A DNA stretch of 55,113 nucleotides from Paenibacillus oryzisoli (GTDB lineage: Bacteria > Bacillota > Bacilli > Paenibacillales > NBRC-103111), in assembly GCF_001653565.1 (NCBI RefSeq), contig NZ_LYPB01000096.1, forward strand, positions 1 to 55,113. Reading direction: 5' to 3'. Positions 8,322 through 16,966 of the stretch are shown here, piece by piece. The notes under the pieces were generated by a model. It ran no database searches, was not told the DNA's origin, and worked only from the letters and a program-made list of their open reading frames with translations. The number at the start of each line of letters is the position of its first letter. Positions within the stretch are counted from its first letter, which is position 1. A program made the translations under genes and the position numbers.

Positions 8322-9299
8322 CTACTTCGCTGTAACGTAACGAAGAACTGGTGTTTGCATGCCATCTAGCAGGCTTTGAAGAATCAGATCGGCCGAGCGC
8401 CCCATCATGCGGGCATCTGAAGTCAGAATAAGACGGTGCGTCCAAACAGGCAAAACCAAGTCTTTAATATCATCCGGGACAACGAAGCTTCTCCCTTTCA
8501 CATAAGCCGAGGTTTGTGCCCCACGCATCAACGCATAGGACGCACGCGGACTTGCACCTACGTAAAAATCAGCATGATCTCGCGTTGCTAAAGCTAACCG
8601 AACGATGAAATCTTTCAACGTGTTATCCACATGAACCATGGCCGCTTCTTTCTGCAATTGCACAAACTCATCCTGCACAATAACAGGTTTCAAGCTTTCC
8701 AATGGGTGACGATCCTGTAGTCGATCCAACATCAGGATCTCCTGATCATGCGAGGGGTAACCAAGTGAAAGCTTCATCATAAAACGGTCCATCTGCGCTT
8801 CAGGCAGCGCGTACGTGCCTTCATAATCCATCGGATTCTGTGTAGCAATGACAACGAAAGGTTTGGGCAGCTCATAACTTGTGCCGTCAATCGTCACTCG
8901 CTTCTCTTCCATCGCTTCCAAGAAAGCAGACTGCGTCTTCGGAGACGTCCGATTGCATTCATCTGCAAGTACGACAGAAGTCATTAAAGGGCCTGGCCGG
9001 AACTCAAACTCATTGCTTTTGACATTCCAAACCGAAACACCGGTCACATCCGAAGGAAGCAAATCTGGCGTACATTGAATTCTCTTAAACTCGCAACCGA
9101 TCGTTTTGGCTAACGCGCGTGCTAGCATGGTTTTGCCAACACCTGGAACGTCTTCTAGCAGCAGATGCCCGCCGCTCAACATCGCAATAAAAGCTTTCTC
9201 TATCGTTTCTCTTTTGCCTACGATTACTTTCTCTACATTCATGATCATCCGTTCCACGAGAGGCTGCGGTTGATCGAATATTCGGGTTTTCGATGCCAT
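8322..9299 (-). CDS. MoxR-type AAA+ ATPase
   Basis: A 325-residue AAA+ ATPase of the MoxR family, thought to act as a chaperone that remodels partner complexes. Walker A is at about 49-57 (EDVPGVGKT) and Walker B at 109-117 (VVLADECNR, where family members more often have DEINR). A sensor-1 region (VIATQNPMDYEGTYALPEAQMDRF) and arginine-finger region follow. The start at 9299 is chosen over 9344 because AAGGAGG lies about 10 bp upstream. First gene of the MoxR-DUF58-transglutaminase operon; the three are almost contiguous. Confidence 0.93.
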   Translation of the reverse strand: MASKTRIFDQPQPLVERMIMNVEKVIVGKRETIEKAFIAMLSGGHLLLEDVPGVGKTMLARALAKTIGCEFKRIQCTPDLLPSDVTGVSVWNVKSNEFEFRPGPLMTSVVLADECNRTSPKTQSAFLEAMEEKRVTIDGTSYELPKPFVVIATQNPMDYEGTYALPEAQMDRFMMKLSLGYPSHDQEILMLDRLQDRHPLESLKPVIVQDEFVQLQKEAAMVHVDNTLKDFIVRLALATRDHADFYVGASPRASYALMRGAQTSAYVKGRSFVVPDDIKDLVLPVWTHRLILTSDARMMGRSADLILQSLLDGMQTPVLRYVTAK

Positions 9300-9363
9300 A
9301 GTCAAGAAGCCTCCTTTATAAGGGTATGCTTCTAGTTTTTCCATCTCTCTACTCTTTTAGACA

Positions 9364-10827
9364 TTAGCTTCCCATTGCAAATAGAGAGTTTGTGAGAATC
9401 GTATTATTTTCTTTGAAAAAGTGAAGGGGACGCAGCGCCATCGAAACCTCACGGTAGTCAGGATCGATTACCGCATTCGTAATCCGGCCGCCGAGTGATA
9501 CAATCGTTTTGCGCAAAGGTACAATTATTTGATTGTCCTGCATGTTCATATCTGCTAGCGAATATGAGGCGGTCTGCTTGCCTAAAGTAAATAAATTAAT
9601 ACTTCTATTCACGAGATCGTAGTCCATATCATAAATGCCGTAATGGGCACTGGCTGTCATCGTATCCGCTTGCCACGCCACTTTCCCACCCATCTTCTCG
9701 ATCAGATAGCGCAGAGGCAACTCGATTTGATTCGCATGTAGTTTATAAATGGAAGGTTCTATCGCAAACGTGTTACCCCCGAGTACATGAACCTGCAAAG
9801 GTAGAGCAGCTTGCTTCGCTAACATACGGGCAGCCTCAGCTTCTTCTTCCTTCTTCGCTTTAGCCTTTTCCTCTGCTTCAGCCCCCAACTGCTGAGCCAG
9901 CCGTTTTTCCTCTTTCGTGGCAAGCTCTGTTGGACTAGGGTGTGCCGCCGCATACTGCTGTGTCTGGTCTACTAGCGCTTGAAATTGCTTCAAGCTCATG
10001 TTCCGCGACCATTTCGGTTTCGTGATTGCGAATTGCTTCGGTTTCACTTGTTCCGTTAACGTAGCGAACGTATATCCTAGCTTTTTGTAATAGCTGATGA
10101 CTTGAGGTAACACTTGCACGGAAGATTCATGACCCGTTCCATCGTGAAATAAAATATTAATCTCGTGATCGAGAGGCGATGCCTTCACTGTCTGCCAAAT
10201 TTCATTCACAGGTACATTAGCTCTCTTGGAGTCTCCACTATCGACATTCCAGTCATGTATGATATAACCGGCTTGTTCCATCAGGTAATAGTAGTTCGCA
10301 TCGAAATTCGTTGCTGTCCCGCCAGGCGCGCGCACGAGTTGGGGACGTATCCCCACAATATTAGAAATAACCTCTTCACTTCGCTGGACTTGATTCCAGA
10401 AGGTTTGAAAATCACTATAAAGCTCTTTATACACATGATTATAGGTATGATTGCCAATGGCATGACCGTCGTTTACGATTCTCTTAAGTTCATTCGGATG
10501 CGCTTTCGCTTGTTCACCTAGTACAAAGAACGTTGCTTTAACTTCTTCTCTATCTAAAATATCCAACACCTGATTCGTCAATTTGCTAGGACCATCATCA
10601 AACGTCAGATACACAGTAGGCTGCTCCGATGTTACGTAAGTCCGCTCACTCTTCAGTCGCTTCCCTGCTTGAAGTTGCTGGAATGCCTCTTGTACGGCTG
10701 GGTCTCCTTCATTGTCTGCGGCTTGGGCTGGCATCCTACCAACCAAGAGTGAAACTAGTAAAACAACAACCATCATGATTTGAAATCGTAGTCGTCCGTT
10801 GTTTGGAGCCTGTACCTGTGAGCGCAT
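9364..10827 (-). CDS. Polysaccharide deacetylase with copper-amine-oxidase-like stalk domain
   Basis: A 487-residue exported protein. After a signal peptide (hydrophobic MMVVVLLVSLLVG, AQA cleavage site) comes a NodB-type polysaccharide deacetylase domain with motif 1 TFDDGPS, motif 2 HTYNH, motif 3 RAPGGTA and a late LFHDG motif. A Lys/Glu/Ala-rich linker follows, then a copper amine oxidase N-terminal-like (stalk) domain with the LPLRYLIEKMGGKVAW signature. It probably deacetylates peptidoglycan or another cell surface glycan. The ATG at 10827 is preferred because GGAGGG lies 8 bp upstream; the ATG at 10845 has no site. Confidence 0.92.
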   Translation of the reverse strand: MRSQVQAPNNGRLRFQIMMVVVLLVSLLVGRMPAQAADNEGDPAVQEAFQQLQAGKRLKSERTYVTSEQPTVYLTFDDGPSKLTNQVLDILDREEVKATFFVLGEQAKAHPNELKRIVNDGHAIGNHTYNHVYKELYSDFQTFWNQVQRSEEVISNIVGIRPQLVRAPGGTATNFDANYYYLMEQAGYIIHDWNVDSGDSKRANVPVNEIWQTVKASPLDHEINILFHDGTGHESSVQVLPQVISYYKKLGYTFATLTEQVKPKQFAITKPKWSRNMSLKQFQALVDQTQQYAAAHPSPTELATKEEKRLAQQLGAEAEEKAKAKKEEEAEAARMLAKQAALPLQVHVLGGNTFAIEPSIYKLHANQIELPLRYLIEKMGGKVAWQADTMTASAHYGIYDMDYDLVNRSINLFTLGKQTASYSLADMNMQDNQIIVPLRKTIVSLGGRITNAVIDPDYREVSMALRPLHFFKENNTILTNSLFAMGS

Positions 10828-10963
10828 CCGATGATCCCTCCGCATGTTCTATCATTTTGACATCTGATAGATTATATGGGCGGAGGTGCGAGAGTATGAC
10901 ACGAAAAAAACGATCCCTCTCCACAAGGAGAAGCATCGCTTTGAGGTTGATCGTCTTCGCTCT

Positions 10964-11446
10964 CTACTTCATTTCCAACACAGCATCCAACACAGACTGC
11001 ACGTGATTCTTGATCTTCACTTTGCTCCATTCTTTCACAATGTATCCTTTTTCATTGATAAGGAACGTCGATCGAATGATGCCCATGTACTCGCGGCCAT
11101 ACAACTTTTTCAACGCCCATACCCCATACTTCTCTGCTATTTTATGATTGGTGTCCGAGAGCAGGAGAAAGGGAAGCTCATATTTCGCAATAAACTTATC
11201 ATGCGATTTCAACTCATCTGGGCTAATGCCAATCACTTCCACACCTAATTCAGCAAACTTGCCGTTATAATCTCGAAAGTCGCAGGATTGCTGTGTGCAG
11301 GTTGGTGTATTATCTTGTGGGTAAAAATAAATAACGACTTTACGCCCTTTATAATCGGCTAAAGAAACTTTCTCTCCGTTCGACGCAGGCAGCGTGAAAG
11401 CTGGCGCCTTGCGCTTGGTTACTGCCGGTTCATTGACTTTTTTCAA
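10964..11446 (-). CDS. bcp: Thioredoxin-dependent peroxiredoxin, Bcp type
   Basis: A 160-residue peroxiredoxin of the Bcp/PrxQ class, reducing hydrogen peroxide and organic peroxides. The peroxidatic Cys50 and resolving Cys55 lie in NTPTCTQQSCDFRD, the five-residue spacing typical of alpha-helical PrxQ. The start is TTG at 11446, with AGGAGAG 8 bp upstream; no ATG fits the conserved N-terminus. It stands alone, read in the same direction as its neighbours. Confidence 0.95.
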   Translation of the reverse strand: MKKVNEPAVTKRKAPAFTLPASNGEKVSLADYKGRKVVIYFYPQDNTPTCTQQSCDFRDYNGKFAELGVEVIGISPDELKSHDKFIAKYELPFLLLSDTNHKIAEKYGVWALKKLYGREYMGIIRSTFLINEKGYIVKEWSKVKIKNHVQSVLDAVLEMK

Positions 11447-11528
11447 TATGACTCTCTCCTCTTTCTTGTCTTGCTAGGTAACGCCTGACTTCATCCCATT
11501 ATGCGACATTCACCGAACGACATCAAAC

Positions 11529-11573
11529 GAAAAAAACTGCCTCGAATCGCAATGACTCTGAGCAGCTTTTCTT
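11529..11573 (-). terminator. Terminator of the ECF41 sigma unit
   Basis: An imperfect hairpin (AAAGCTGCTCAGAG paired with CTCGAGGCAG on the minus strand) is followed by seven T residues, 20 bp beyond the sigma factor stop codon. Confidence 0.6.
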
Positions 11574-11592
11574 ATACTAAGTGATTAAGACA

Positions 11593-12525
11593 TCAAGCTT
11601 CTGTTTGCCCGATTTCCAAATGCTTCAGTTTATCCGGATTCACCACGAGATAGAATGACTTGATCTGACCATCCTCTAGTTGAAACGTCATCACGTTATG
11701 AGGTTGGTTGTTCACATAGGCAACAAGACCTGTTTGTTCATTCACTGTCATTAAGTTAGCGTGATACCCTTCCGGTAATTTGGCCAAAATCCCCGACAAG
11801 AACATAGCAATTCGCTCCGCCCCTAGAATAGGGTTAGTCGCCGCTTTCACCTTGCCTCCGCCATCGGAGTACAGAATCGCATCGGATTTCACGATCGTTA
11901 ACAATTGCGCAATATTCCCCGACACTAGTGCCTGGACGAATTGTTCCACGACTGCTGTCATTTGTTTTACATCCTGTGATTTGAGCGGTAACTTCGTTTC
12001 ACTCGCGCGCTCCTCTTGCGGAAGACTAATCGCATTCTTGGCACGGCGAAAAATTTGGCGGCAATTCGCACTGCTCTTGCCCACAATATCGGCAATTTCA
12101 TCATATTCGTATTGCAGCACCTCGCGAAGCAGGAAGACTGCCCGCTCTACCCAAGACAACTGCTGCAAGAGCAAGAGATACGCGGTGGATAGCGATTCTT
12201 TGTGTGAATATGCCAGATCAGGTGCGATCTGATGATCCGTACTTAGTGTTACGAGTGGCTCTGGCAACCAAGGCCCGATGTAGACCTCTCGGTTTTTGCT
12301 GGCGGATCGCAGGTTGTCGATACAGCGGTTGGTCACGATTTTGCATAGATACGCCTTGGGATTGTGAACATGGTCCAGATTGGTCTCATTGGCATACAGA
12401 AACGCCTCCTGCACAACATCTTCCGCATCCATCACACTGCCTAACATGCGATACGCTAGTGAAAACATTAACGGTCTATAGCTCAGATAGATCTGCTCGG
12501 AAGCTTCTGCTCCTGTAATCTCCAT
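11593..12525 (-). CDS. ECF41-family sigma factor with SnoaL-like C-terminal domain (SigJ type)
   Basis: A 310-residue extracytoplasmic-function sigma factor. Sigma region 2 (about 15-75) contains AEDVVQEAF, and region 4 (about 113-165) contains YEYDEIADIVGKSSANCRQ. The WLPEPL linker (86-91), the DGGGK motif (221-225) and the NPDKL motif (296-300) in a SnoaL-like extension are the hallmarks of group ECF41, in which the extension replaces a separate anti-sigma factor. The ATG at 12525 is chosen because GGGAGG lies 8 bp upstream; the GTG at 12534 overlaps that site. It follows an FAD oxidoreductase gene by about 36 bp and shares its promoter. ECF41 genes are typically next to a carboxymuconolactone decarboxylase, oxidoreductase or epimerase gene, which matches here. 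The signal is unknown. Confidence 0.93.
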   Translation of the reverse strand: MEITGAEASEQIYLSYRPLMFSLAYRMLGSVMDAEDVVQEAFLYANETNLDHVHNPKAYLCKIVTNRCIDNLRSASKNREVYIGPWLPEPLVTLSTDHQIAPDLAYSHKESLSTAYLLLLQQLSWVERAVFLLREVLQYEYDEIADIVGKSSANCRQIFRRAKNAISLPQEERASETKLPLKSQDVKQMTAVVEQFVQALVSGNIAQLLTIVKSDAILYSDGGGKVKAATNPILGAERIAMFLSGILAKLPEGYHANLMTVNEQTGLVAYVNNQPHNVMTFQLEDGQIKSFYLVVNPDKLKHLEIGQTEA

Positions 12526-12561
12526 CTGCGACACCTCCCGATCTACTGTTATAGGACAATT

Positions 12562-13839
12562 CTAAGCGAACTGGGGTGTTTTTAAAATAGCTTGAGCCGC
12601 GCGCCTAGCACTTGCCGCTGAGGCATCCGCGAGCATTTCGCCATGACTTGCCCAGTCACCGGCTACGTAGAGTCCTCGAATGCTTTCAACAGCTGGACCT
12701 GTAAAAGGATCGCTTTTCCCCCTATGGAGAGTGTCGTGAGCCACGGTTATGTTAGGCAGGTACTGCCTCGCTACCACATCTTGTTCCCAGCCTGGATGCA
12801 GGGTATTCATGGTGGCTATTAGCATTTCCTCATCTGCTTTCGGGTTGTTGTCACCAGGACCGTTATATTTCATCAAATGAACAACGAGGCTGCCATCCTC
12901 GCTTAACTTCGCATTCACTGTGTGATGGGAGAAGTAAATCGGTTGATCCAGTGCGATTGCAAAATCCCGACCACGAACGGAAAGCTTCTTTAAGCCAAGG
13001 TCAAGACACGCTGCTTTGGAGGGGCGCGCCTCCTCTTTCCACTGCTTCAAGATGGTATGCTCTGCGCCAGGCACCAACTTATATGTTTCCGAAGGAGATG
13101 CTGTGCTAATGACATGCGCTACCTCGAGCGTTTGATCGTTCGACAGTTTAAGGCCTTGAATTCGGCCATTCGCATGAACGATTTCTTTCACGTCAGCACC
13201 GCTGACGATGTGAACTCCCGCTGACACCGCTTGCTCCTGTAGCTGATCAATGATCGTTTGCCAGCCTCCGTGGAGGTAGAGCACGCCCTTCAGCGCTCGT
13301 TGTACCTGTGCAAGCACAGGCGCGGCAAGCTGATGATCTGTATCGTGTGCATAAGTAGCTGTTCGGCACAATGAGTAAAAGATATGCCGAACCATCGGGT
13401 CGGTGATTTCTTGTTCCGCCCACTCTCTCAGTGAAGCGTCGCCTACTTTGCTTGCATCCATTTTGGTTAACCGTATGACGAGTCGTAACAGTCCAAACTT
13501 CCCGGACCAGGTAAGCAGTTTCGACGTGAGCATACTAAGCGCTGTTGCCGGCATAGGTGCAAGTTCATTGTGCCACATCACGTTAGTGTTAGATGGAGGT
13601 GCGCCACCTTCAATGCGAATACCAAGCTCCTTCAGGATGCTATAAGCAGCCCCTGCTTGATATAACGCATGGCCCCCAAGGTTAAAAAGCACACCATTCT
13701 TTTTATTCGTCATCGCTCTGCCGCCCATTCGTCCCGAACGTTCCAGCAGAACAACGCTTCTGCCCCCTTTCGCTATTTCAAGTGCAGCAATGAATCCAGC
13801 TAAGCCCCCGCCAATAACTGCTGTATCGTATTTGGTCAT
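12562..13839 (-). CDS. FAD-dependent oxidoreductase, phytoene desaturase/amine oxidase-like
   Basis: A 425-residue flavoprotein. The N-terminal dinucleotide-binding motif GGGLAG (10-15) is followed by the LLERSGRMGGRA motif of the amine oxidase/phytoene desaturase superfamily. A C-terminal GLYVAGDWASHG segment completes the FAD site. Substrate unknown. ATG at 13839 has GGAGG 9 bp upstream; ATG at 13845 is the alternative, 3 bp from the site. It is the first gene of an operon with the ECF41 sigma factor and has an ECF41-type promoter directly upstream, so it is the probable regulated output of that sigma factor. Confidence 0.88.
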   Translation of the reverse strand: MTKYDTAVIGGGLAGFIAALEIAKGGRSVVLLERSGRMGGRAMTNKKNGVLFNLGGHALYQAGAAYSILKELGIRIEGGAPPSNTNVMWHNELAPMPATALSMLTSKLLTWSGKFGLLRLVIRLTKMDASKVGDASLREWAEQEITDPMVRHIFYSLCRTATYAHDTDHQLAAPVLAQVQRALKGVLYLHGGWQTIIDQLQEQAVSAGVHIVSGADVKEIVHANGRIQGLKLSNDQTLEVAHVISTASPSETYKLVPGAEHTILKQWKEEARPSKAACLDLGLKKLSVRGRDFAIALDQPIYFSHHTVNAKLSEDGSLVVHLMKYNGPGDNNPKADEEMLIATMNTLHPGWEQDVVARQYLPNITVAHDTLHRGKSDPFTGPAVESIRGLYVAGDWASHGEMLADASAASARRAAQAILKTPQFA

Positions 13840-13875
13840 GTTCATCTTCCTCCAGTTTCGCTTTATATCTCTTAA

Positions 13876-13902
13876 GGCGAAATAGGAGTGCGTTTTGTGA
13901 CA
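13876..13902 (-). promoter_or_regulatory. ECF41-type promoter
   Basis: On the minus strand TGTCACA (13896-13902) is followed by a 16-bp spacer and CGCC (13876-13879). The published ECF41 consensus, as I recall it, is TGTCACA, 16 bp, CGTC. This places an autoregulated promoter about 35 bp upstream of the oxidoreductase start. The full -35 match and the exact spacer make chance unlikely. Confidence 0.75.
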
Positions 13903-13949
13903 AAAGCAGAATGAATTATTTCTGCGGGCTGCTTATGTGAAGTGTCGAG

Positions 13950-14215
13950 GGGAAAATTTGTTTTGGGGCAAGGGGGATTGGAGGGAGATGAGGTTGGTGG
14001 ATGGATGAGGTAGCGTGATGTGGAATAGTTGCATGAGGGAGTTGAACTGGTGGATGAGATGAGGAGGCGCGATAAGGTAGAAAAAGTAGATGAGGTAGTA
14101 AGATGGATGAAGGAGATATGGTAGATAAGGTAGATATGGTAGATATGGTAGATAAGGTAGATTAGGTAGATTAGATAGATGAGATAATTGAGATAATTGA
14201 GGCAAGCTAAAGTGA
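13950..14215. repeat. Low-complexity purine-rich tract with 9-bp units
   Basis: The plus strand is a long G/A/T-rich stretch almost free of C. Its middle (about 14110-14180) repeats GGTAGATAT and GGTAGATAAG units. The opposite strand is open for about 100 codons and would read LPYLPYLPY, but this follows from the repeat and I do not call a gene. Confidence 0.7.
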
Positions 14216-14286
14216 ATGAGGGGAAGTGGAATTAGCGAGCCACTTTCAGACATGCATTGAGGTGAGTGAGGCGGTAAGCGAGTGTA

Positions 14287-14472
14287 TAGCTGTATAACCT
14301 ACAGTTAATTCTAGCAGATTAGAAGCTTTTTCTAGAATAGCTGTAAAAACAACAGTTAAAATATCAAATAATAGAAGAAACGGGATAATCGTAGAAAAAT
14401 AGATGTAGGAAATCCAGTTAAACGTTCAGAAACGCGAAATTCGGTTCGAATAGCTGTAGAAAATCCCGTTAA
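14287..14472. repeat. Four copies of a TAGCTGTA...GTTAA element
   Basis: The sequence TAGCTGTANAAANNNACAGTTAA recurs at 14287, 14338, 14400 and 14451, with spacings of 51, 62 and 51 bp. The core pairs GCTGTA with a following ACAGTTAA, giving short imperfect dyads. The copies do not code for protein. Confidence 0.65.
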
Positions 14473-14544
14473 TTTGACCGCCGACAACTAAAACCGTGCG
14501 CGTGTGGTTGATGGTATGGGTTACAACACTAACTCCAGCGAAAA

Positions 14545-14673
14545 TAATCCACAGGCACGTTTCTGTGGATATCTTGGCGTGTGGATATGTTGATACCCAC
14601 GAAAAAAGTTATGCACATTAGGAACTTAGGGTCCTGTGGACTTGTGGACAACTTTGTGGATAACTGTGCATAA
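14545..14673. other. DnaA-box cluster
   Basis: In 129 bp there are three exact matches to the DnaA box TTATNCACA (14609-14617 on plus; 14655-14663 and 14665-14673 on minus) and four one-mismatch matches (14545-14553; 14564-14572; 14580-14588; 14643-14651). The last two exact boxes are separated by a single base. There is no dnaA or dnaN nearby, so this is not the classic oriC. Such clusters outside oriC are known in Bacillus subtilis, where they help control initiation by binding DnaA. Confidence 0.75.
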
Positions 14674-14782
14674 CAATACAAAGTAGCATTTCCTATTGCA
14701 GAACTATCGTCTGAGACGTCCCTGTTTACTTTTGTAATCACGCTTTCTAAGGTTGCCGTTACACTCCCACTCGCCCAACGTA

Positions 14783-14965
14783 ACGGAACGACATTCCTCT
14801 ATTCGCGTATTTATTCGCAAATCTCAATACGTACGGAACGAGGGTCCGCTATTTCATCGAATTACGTTCACAAGCATCACTTCCAGCGAAATAGCGCCCT
14901 CACGTTCCTTTACGTCTTAGTAATGGCTGTTCTAGGCGAAATAACGGAACCTCATTCCGCATCTC
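14783..14965. repeat. GGAACG-type intergenic repeats
   Basis: The motif ACGGAACG recurs at 14783 and 14833 (50 bp apart), with a related ACGGAACC at 14944. An inverted partner, GAAATAGCGCCCTCACGTTCC near 14888, pairs with GGAACGAGGGTCCGCTATTTC at 14836, so a long hairpin can form. A related repeat family lies at 24254-24440. Confidence 0.6.
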
Positions 14966-14988
14966 CAAGAAAGCAATCTCGCCTGCGG

Positions 14989-15969
14989 CTACTTATACTT
15001 ACTGCCCTCAAGCGTAACTCCCTTATTCAGCCGCAAGGCTTCACGCCAATAGTAGCCTGCAATGGCAATATCGAAGATACCTAAGCCCATCGGGTTAAAA
15101 AATATAGGTTCCTGCGCTCCCACACTAGCCAGCTCGTCGCGAAGCACGACATCAGCTAAGGTGCGCACGTCCGATTCCCGTAAGTTGTAACGCAGGTGCA
15201 GTTGCTCGATGTCCGTCCCCTCACGGCATACCTCGCGCCAATCATCCACAATGATCGCTTTCACGTCGGCGACGCTTTGCGGTTTATAGTCTCGGAGAGA
15301 GACATGGAGCAGAAGCGCACCTTGAGGCGGTACTTCATCAATGTATCTCTCCGCCGACACTGTGCATGTCATAATGACATTAGCCTCGCGATAGCCAACG
15401 CGCCAATCATGAATGACCTGCGTCCTGCTCTGAACAGCTGCCGGAATCGTCCCCGGCTCGACACCATTCAGATCATAAATCCGCACCTCTTCAATCCATT
15501 CGCCGAATAAAGCGACACACATATCCAGATGCAGCCGCCCAATGGGTCCCCACCCAATTAAATGAATGCGCAATCGTTCGGGCTTCCTCGTTTTCACAAA
15601 TTGACTCAACATCACACCGCTCACCGCTGCGGTCCGCAGACCATTTAACAGTCCGCTGTGGATAAATGCCAGTGGCTCACCTGTCGAAGGCTTATTCAGA
15701 ATCAGCGTATTATGAGCCCGGGGAAGTCCCATAAGGCGATTGTCCGGGAAACTCGCAATCCATTTAATCCCCGAAATATCGATGTTACCGCCTACATAGG
15801 CAGGCATCGCAATAATCCGGTTTTGGGGATCACGAAAACGTAAGTATGGCTTCAAGGGATGCGCACAATCCCCGCTATCTTGAATGGCAACGACATCTTG
15901 AATGATCTCGGTTAGTTTCTTCCAATCGATTCCGATCTCTCGGATATGGTCATCCTGTAAATACAACAT
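14989..15969 (-). CDS. SbnB-like dehydrogenase for 2,3-diaminopropionate synthesis
   Basis: A 326-residue member of the ornithine cyclodeaminase/mu-crystallin family most similar to SbnB. SbnB oxidatively cleaves N-(2-amino-2-carboxyethyl)-L-glutamate to L-2,3-diaminopropionate and 2-oxoglutarate. A nucleotide-binding GWGPIGRLHLD stretch, the preceding SGLLNGLRTAA segment and the late PIFFNPMGLGIFDIA segment fit the family. ATG at 15969 follows GGGAG 8 bp upstream. It lies 17 bp after the SbnA-like gene, in a three-gene minus-strand operon. Reaction is inferred from family and the SbnA partner next door. Confidence 0.9.
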   Translation of the reverse strand: MLYLQDDHIREIGIDWKKLTEIIQDVVAIQDSGDCAHPLKPYLRFRDPQNRIIAMPAYVGGNIDISGIKWIASFPDNRLMGLPRAHNTLILNKPSTGEPLAFIHSGLLNGLRTAAVSGVMLSQFVKTRKPERLRIHLIGWGPIGRLHLDMCVALFGEWIEEVRIYDLNGVEPGTIPAAVQSRTQVIHDWRVGYREANVIMTCTVSAERYIDEVPPQGALLLHVSLRDYKPQSVADVKAIIVDDWREVCREGTDIEQLHLRYNLRESDVRTLADVVLRDELASVGAQEPIFFNPMGLGIFDIAIAGYYWREALRLNKGVTLEGSKYK

Positions 15970-15985
15970 TCGCTAGTCTCCCATG

Positions 15986-16951
15986 CTAGTTACTCGGTAC
16001 ATACCCTATTTCTCGCCCAACCCATTCATCGTTGTACACCGTATTCAAATACCGTTCACCACGGTCCGGCAAAATCGCCGCAACTACGGCTCCAGCAGGA
16101 ATTATTCCACTCATTCGTTGTATCGCAGAAATAACGCCCCCAGAGGAAGCGCCTGCTAGAACGGCTTCTTCACGAACTAAGGCACGACAGCCATCCACAC
16201 ACTCCCTGTCGGATACGTAGATGACCTTGTCCGCAACATCCTGCCGATGCAAGCCCGGCGTGATACCTGCGCCTAGTCCAGGGAACTTCCTTGAACCTTT
16301 TTGCCCGCCAAAAATAACACTGCCTTCTGCATCTACCGCCACGATCTGTGTCGACCATCCGCGACTGCGGATGTACTCCATGCAGCCTCGTATCGTTCCA
16401 CATGAGGAGACGCCGCAAAATAAATAATCAACCGCGCCTAACTGCTCGCCAATTTCCCGCATCGTTGTCTCGCTATGAGCCAGCGCATTGTCCGGGCTTC
16501 CATACTGGTTCGTCCAGTAGGCTTTCGGAATTTGACTTACCAGCTCTACTACCCGCCGGATGCGCGCTGGCAAAAACTCGCCCGTCGCCTCATCCGGTAC
16601 GGAGACAAGGTCAATTTCCCCGTGGAAGCTGCGGATGATTTGCAAATGCTGCTGCGTCGTACGCGGATCGACAACACAGATGAACCGCAGCCCAAGATAA
16701 CGACAGAGCTGAGCCAGACTGATCGCGAGATTACCCGAGCTAGACTCCACGATGACACTCTCGCTCGTCACATCGCCACGGCGGATTGCCTCCCGCAGCA
16801 TGAACAGGGCTGGCCGATCCTTGGCGCTGCCGCCAGGGTTCATCCACTCCATTTTGCCATAAACATCAAAGGATTGATCTTTAAACAAACGCGACAACCG
16901 AATCAAGGGCGTATGCCCGATCGCACGGACAATTCCACCTTCAAGTTCCAT
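15986..16951 (-). CDS. SbnA-like PLP enzyme for 2,3-diaminopropionate synthesis
   Basis: A 321-residue fold-type II PLP enzyme of the cysteine synthase family, close to SbnA. SbnA joins O-phospho-L-serine and L-glutamate to N-(2-amino-2-carboxyethyl)-L-glutamate. The PLP lysine is Lys44 in NPGGSAKDRP; the SSSGN loop (70-74) and late GASSGG motif are present. Several starts are possible: ATG at 16951 is 9 bp from AAGGAGG, ATG at 16957 is 3 bp from it. The gene sits between an adenylating enzyme upstream (gap about 15 bp) and the SbnB-like gene. Together they should supply L-2,3-diaminopropionate from primary metabolites. Confidence 0.9.
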   Translation of the reverse strand: MELEGGIVRAIGHTPLIRLSRLFKDQSFDVYGKMEWMNPGGSAKDRPALFMLREAIRRGDVTSESVIVESSSGNLAISLAQLCRYLGLRFICVVDPRTTQQHLQIIRSFHGEIDLVSVPDEATGEFLPARIRRVVELVSQIPKAYWTNQYGSPDNALAHSETTMREIGEQLGAVDYLFCGVSSCGTIRGCMEYIRSRGWSTQIVAVDAEGSVIFGGQKGSRKFPGLGAGITPGLHRQDVADKVIYVSDRECVDGCRALVREEAVLAGASSGGVISAIQRMSGIIPAGAVVAAILPDRGERYLNTVYNDEWVGREIGYVPSN

Positions 16952-16966
16952 TCCCATCACCCTCCT

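Noticed and set aside
13933..14253. A 106-codon minus-strand frame rich in LPY repeats
   Set aside because: Composition follows from the GGTAGATAT low-complexity DNA; no ribosome binding site or family similarity.
14545..14673. Chromosomal origin oriC
   Set aside because: Neither dnaA nor dnaN nor an AT-rich unwinding element with the usual gene order is nearby; a DnaA-box cluster is the more careful reading.
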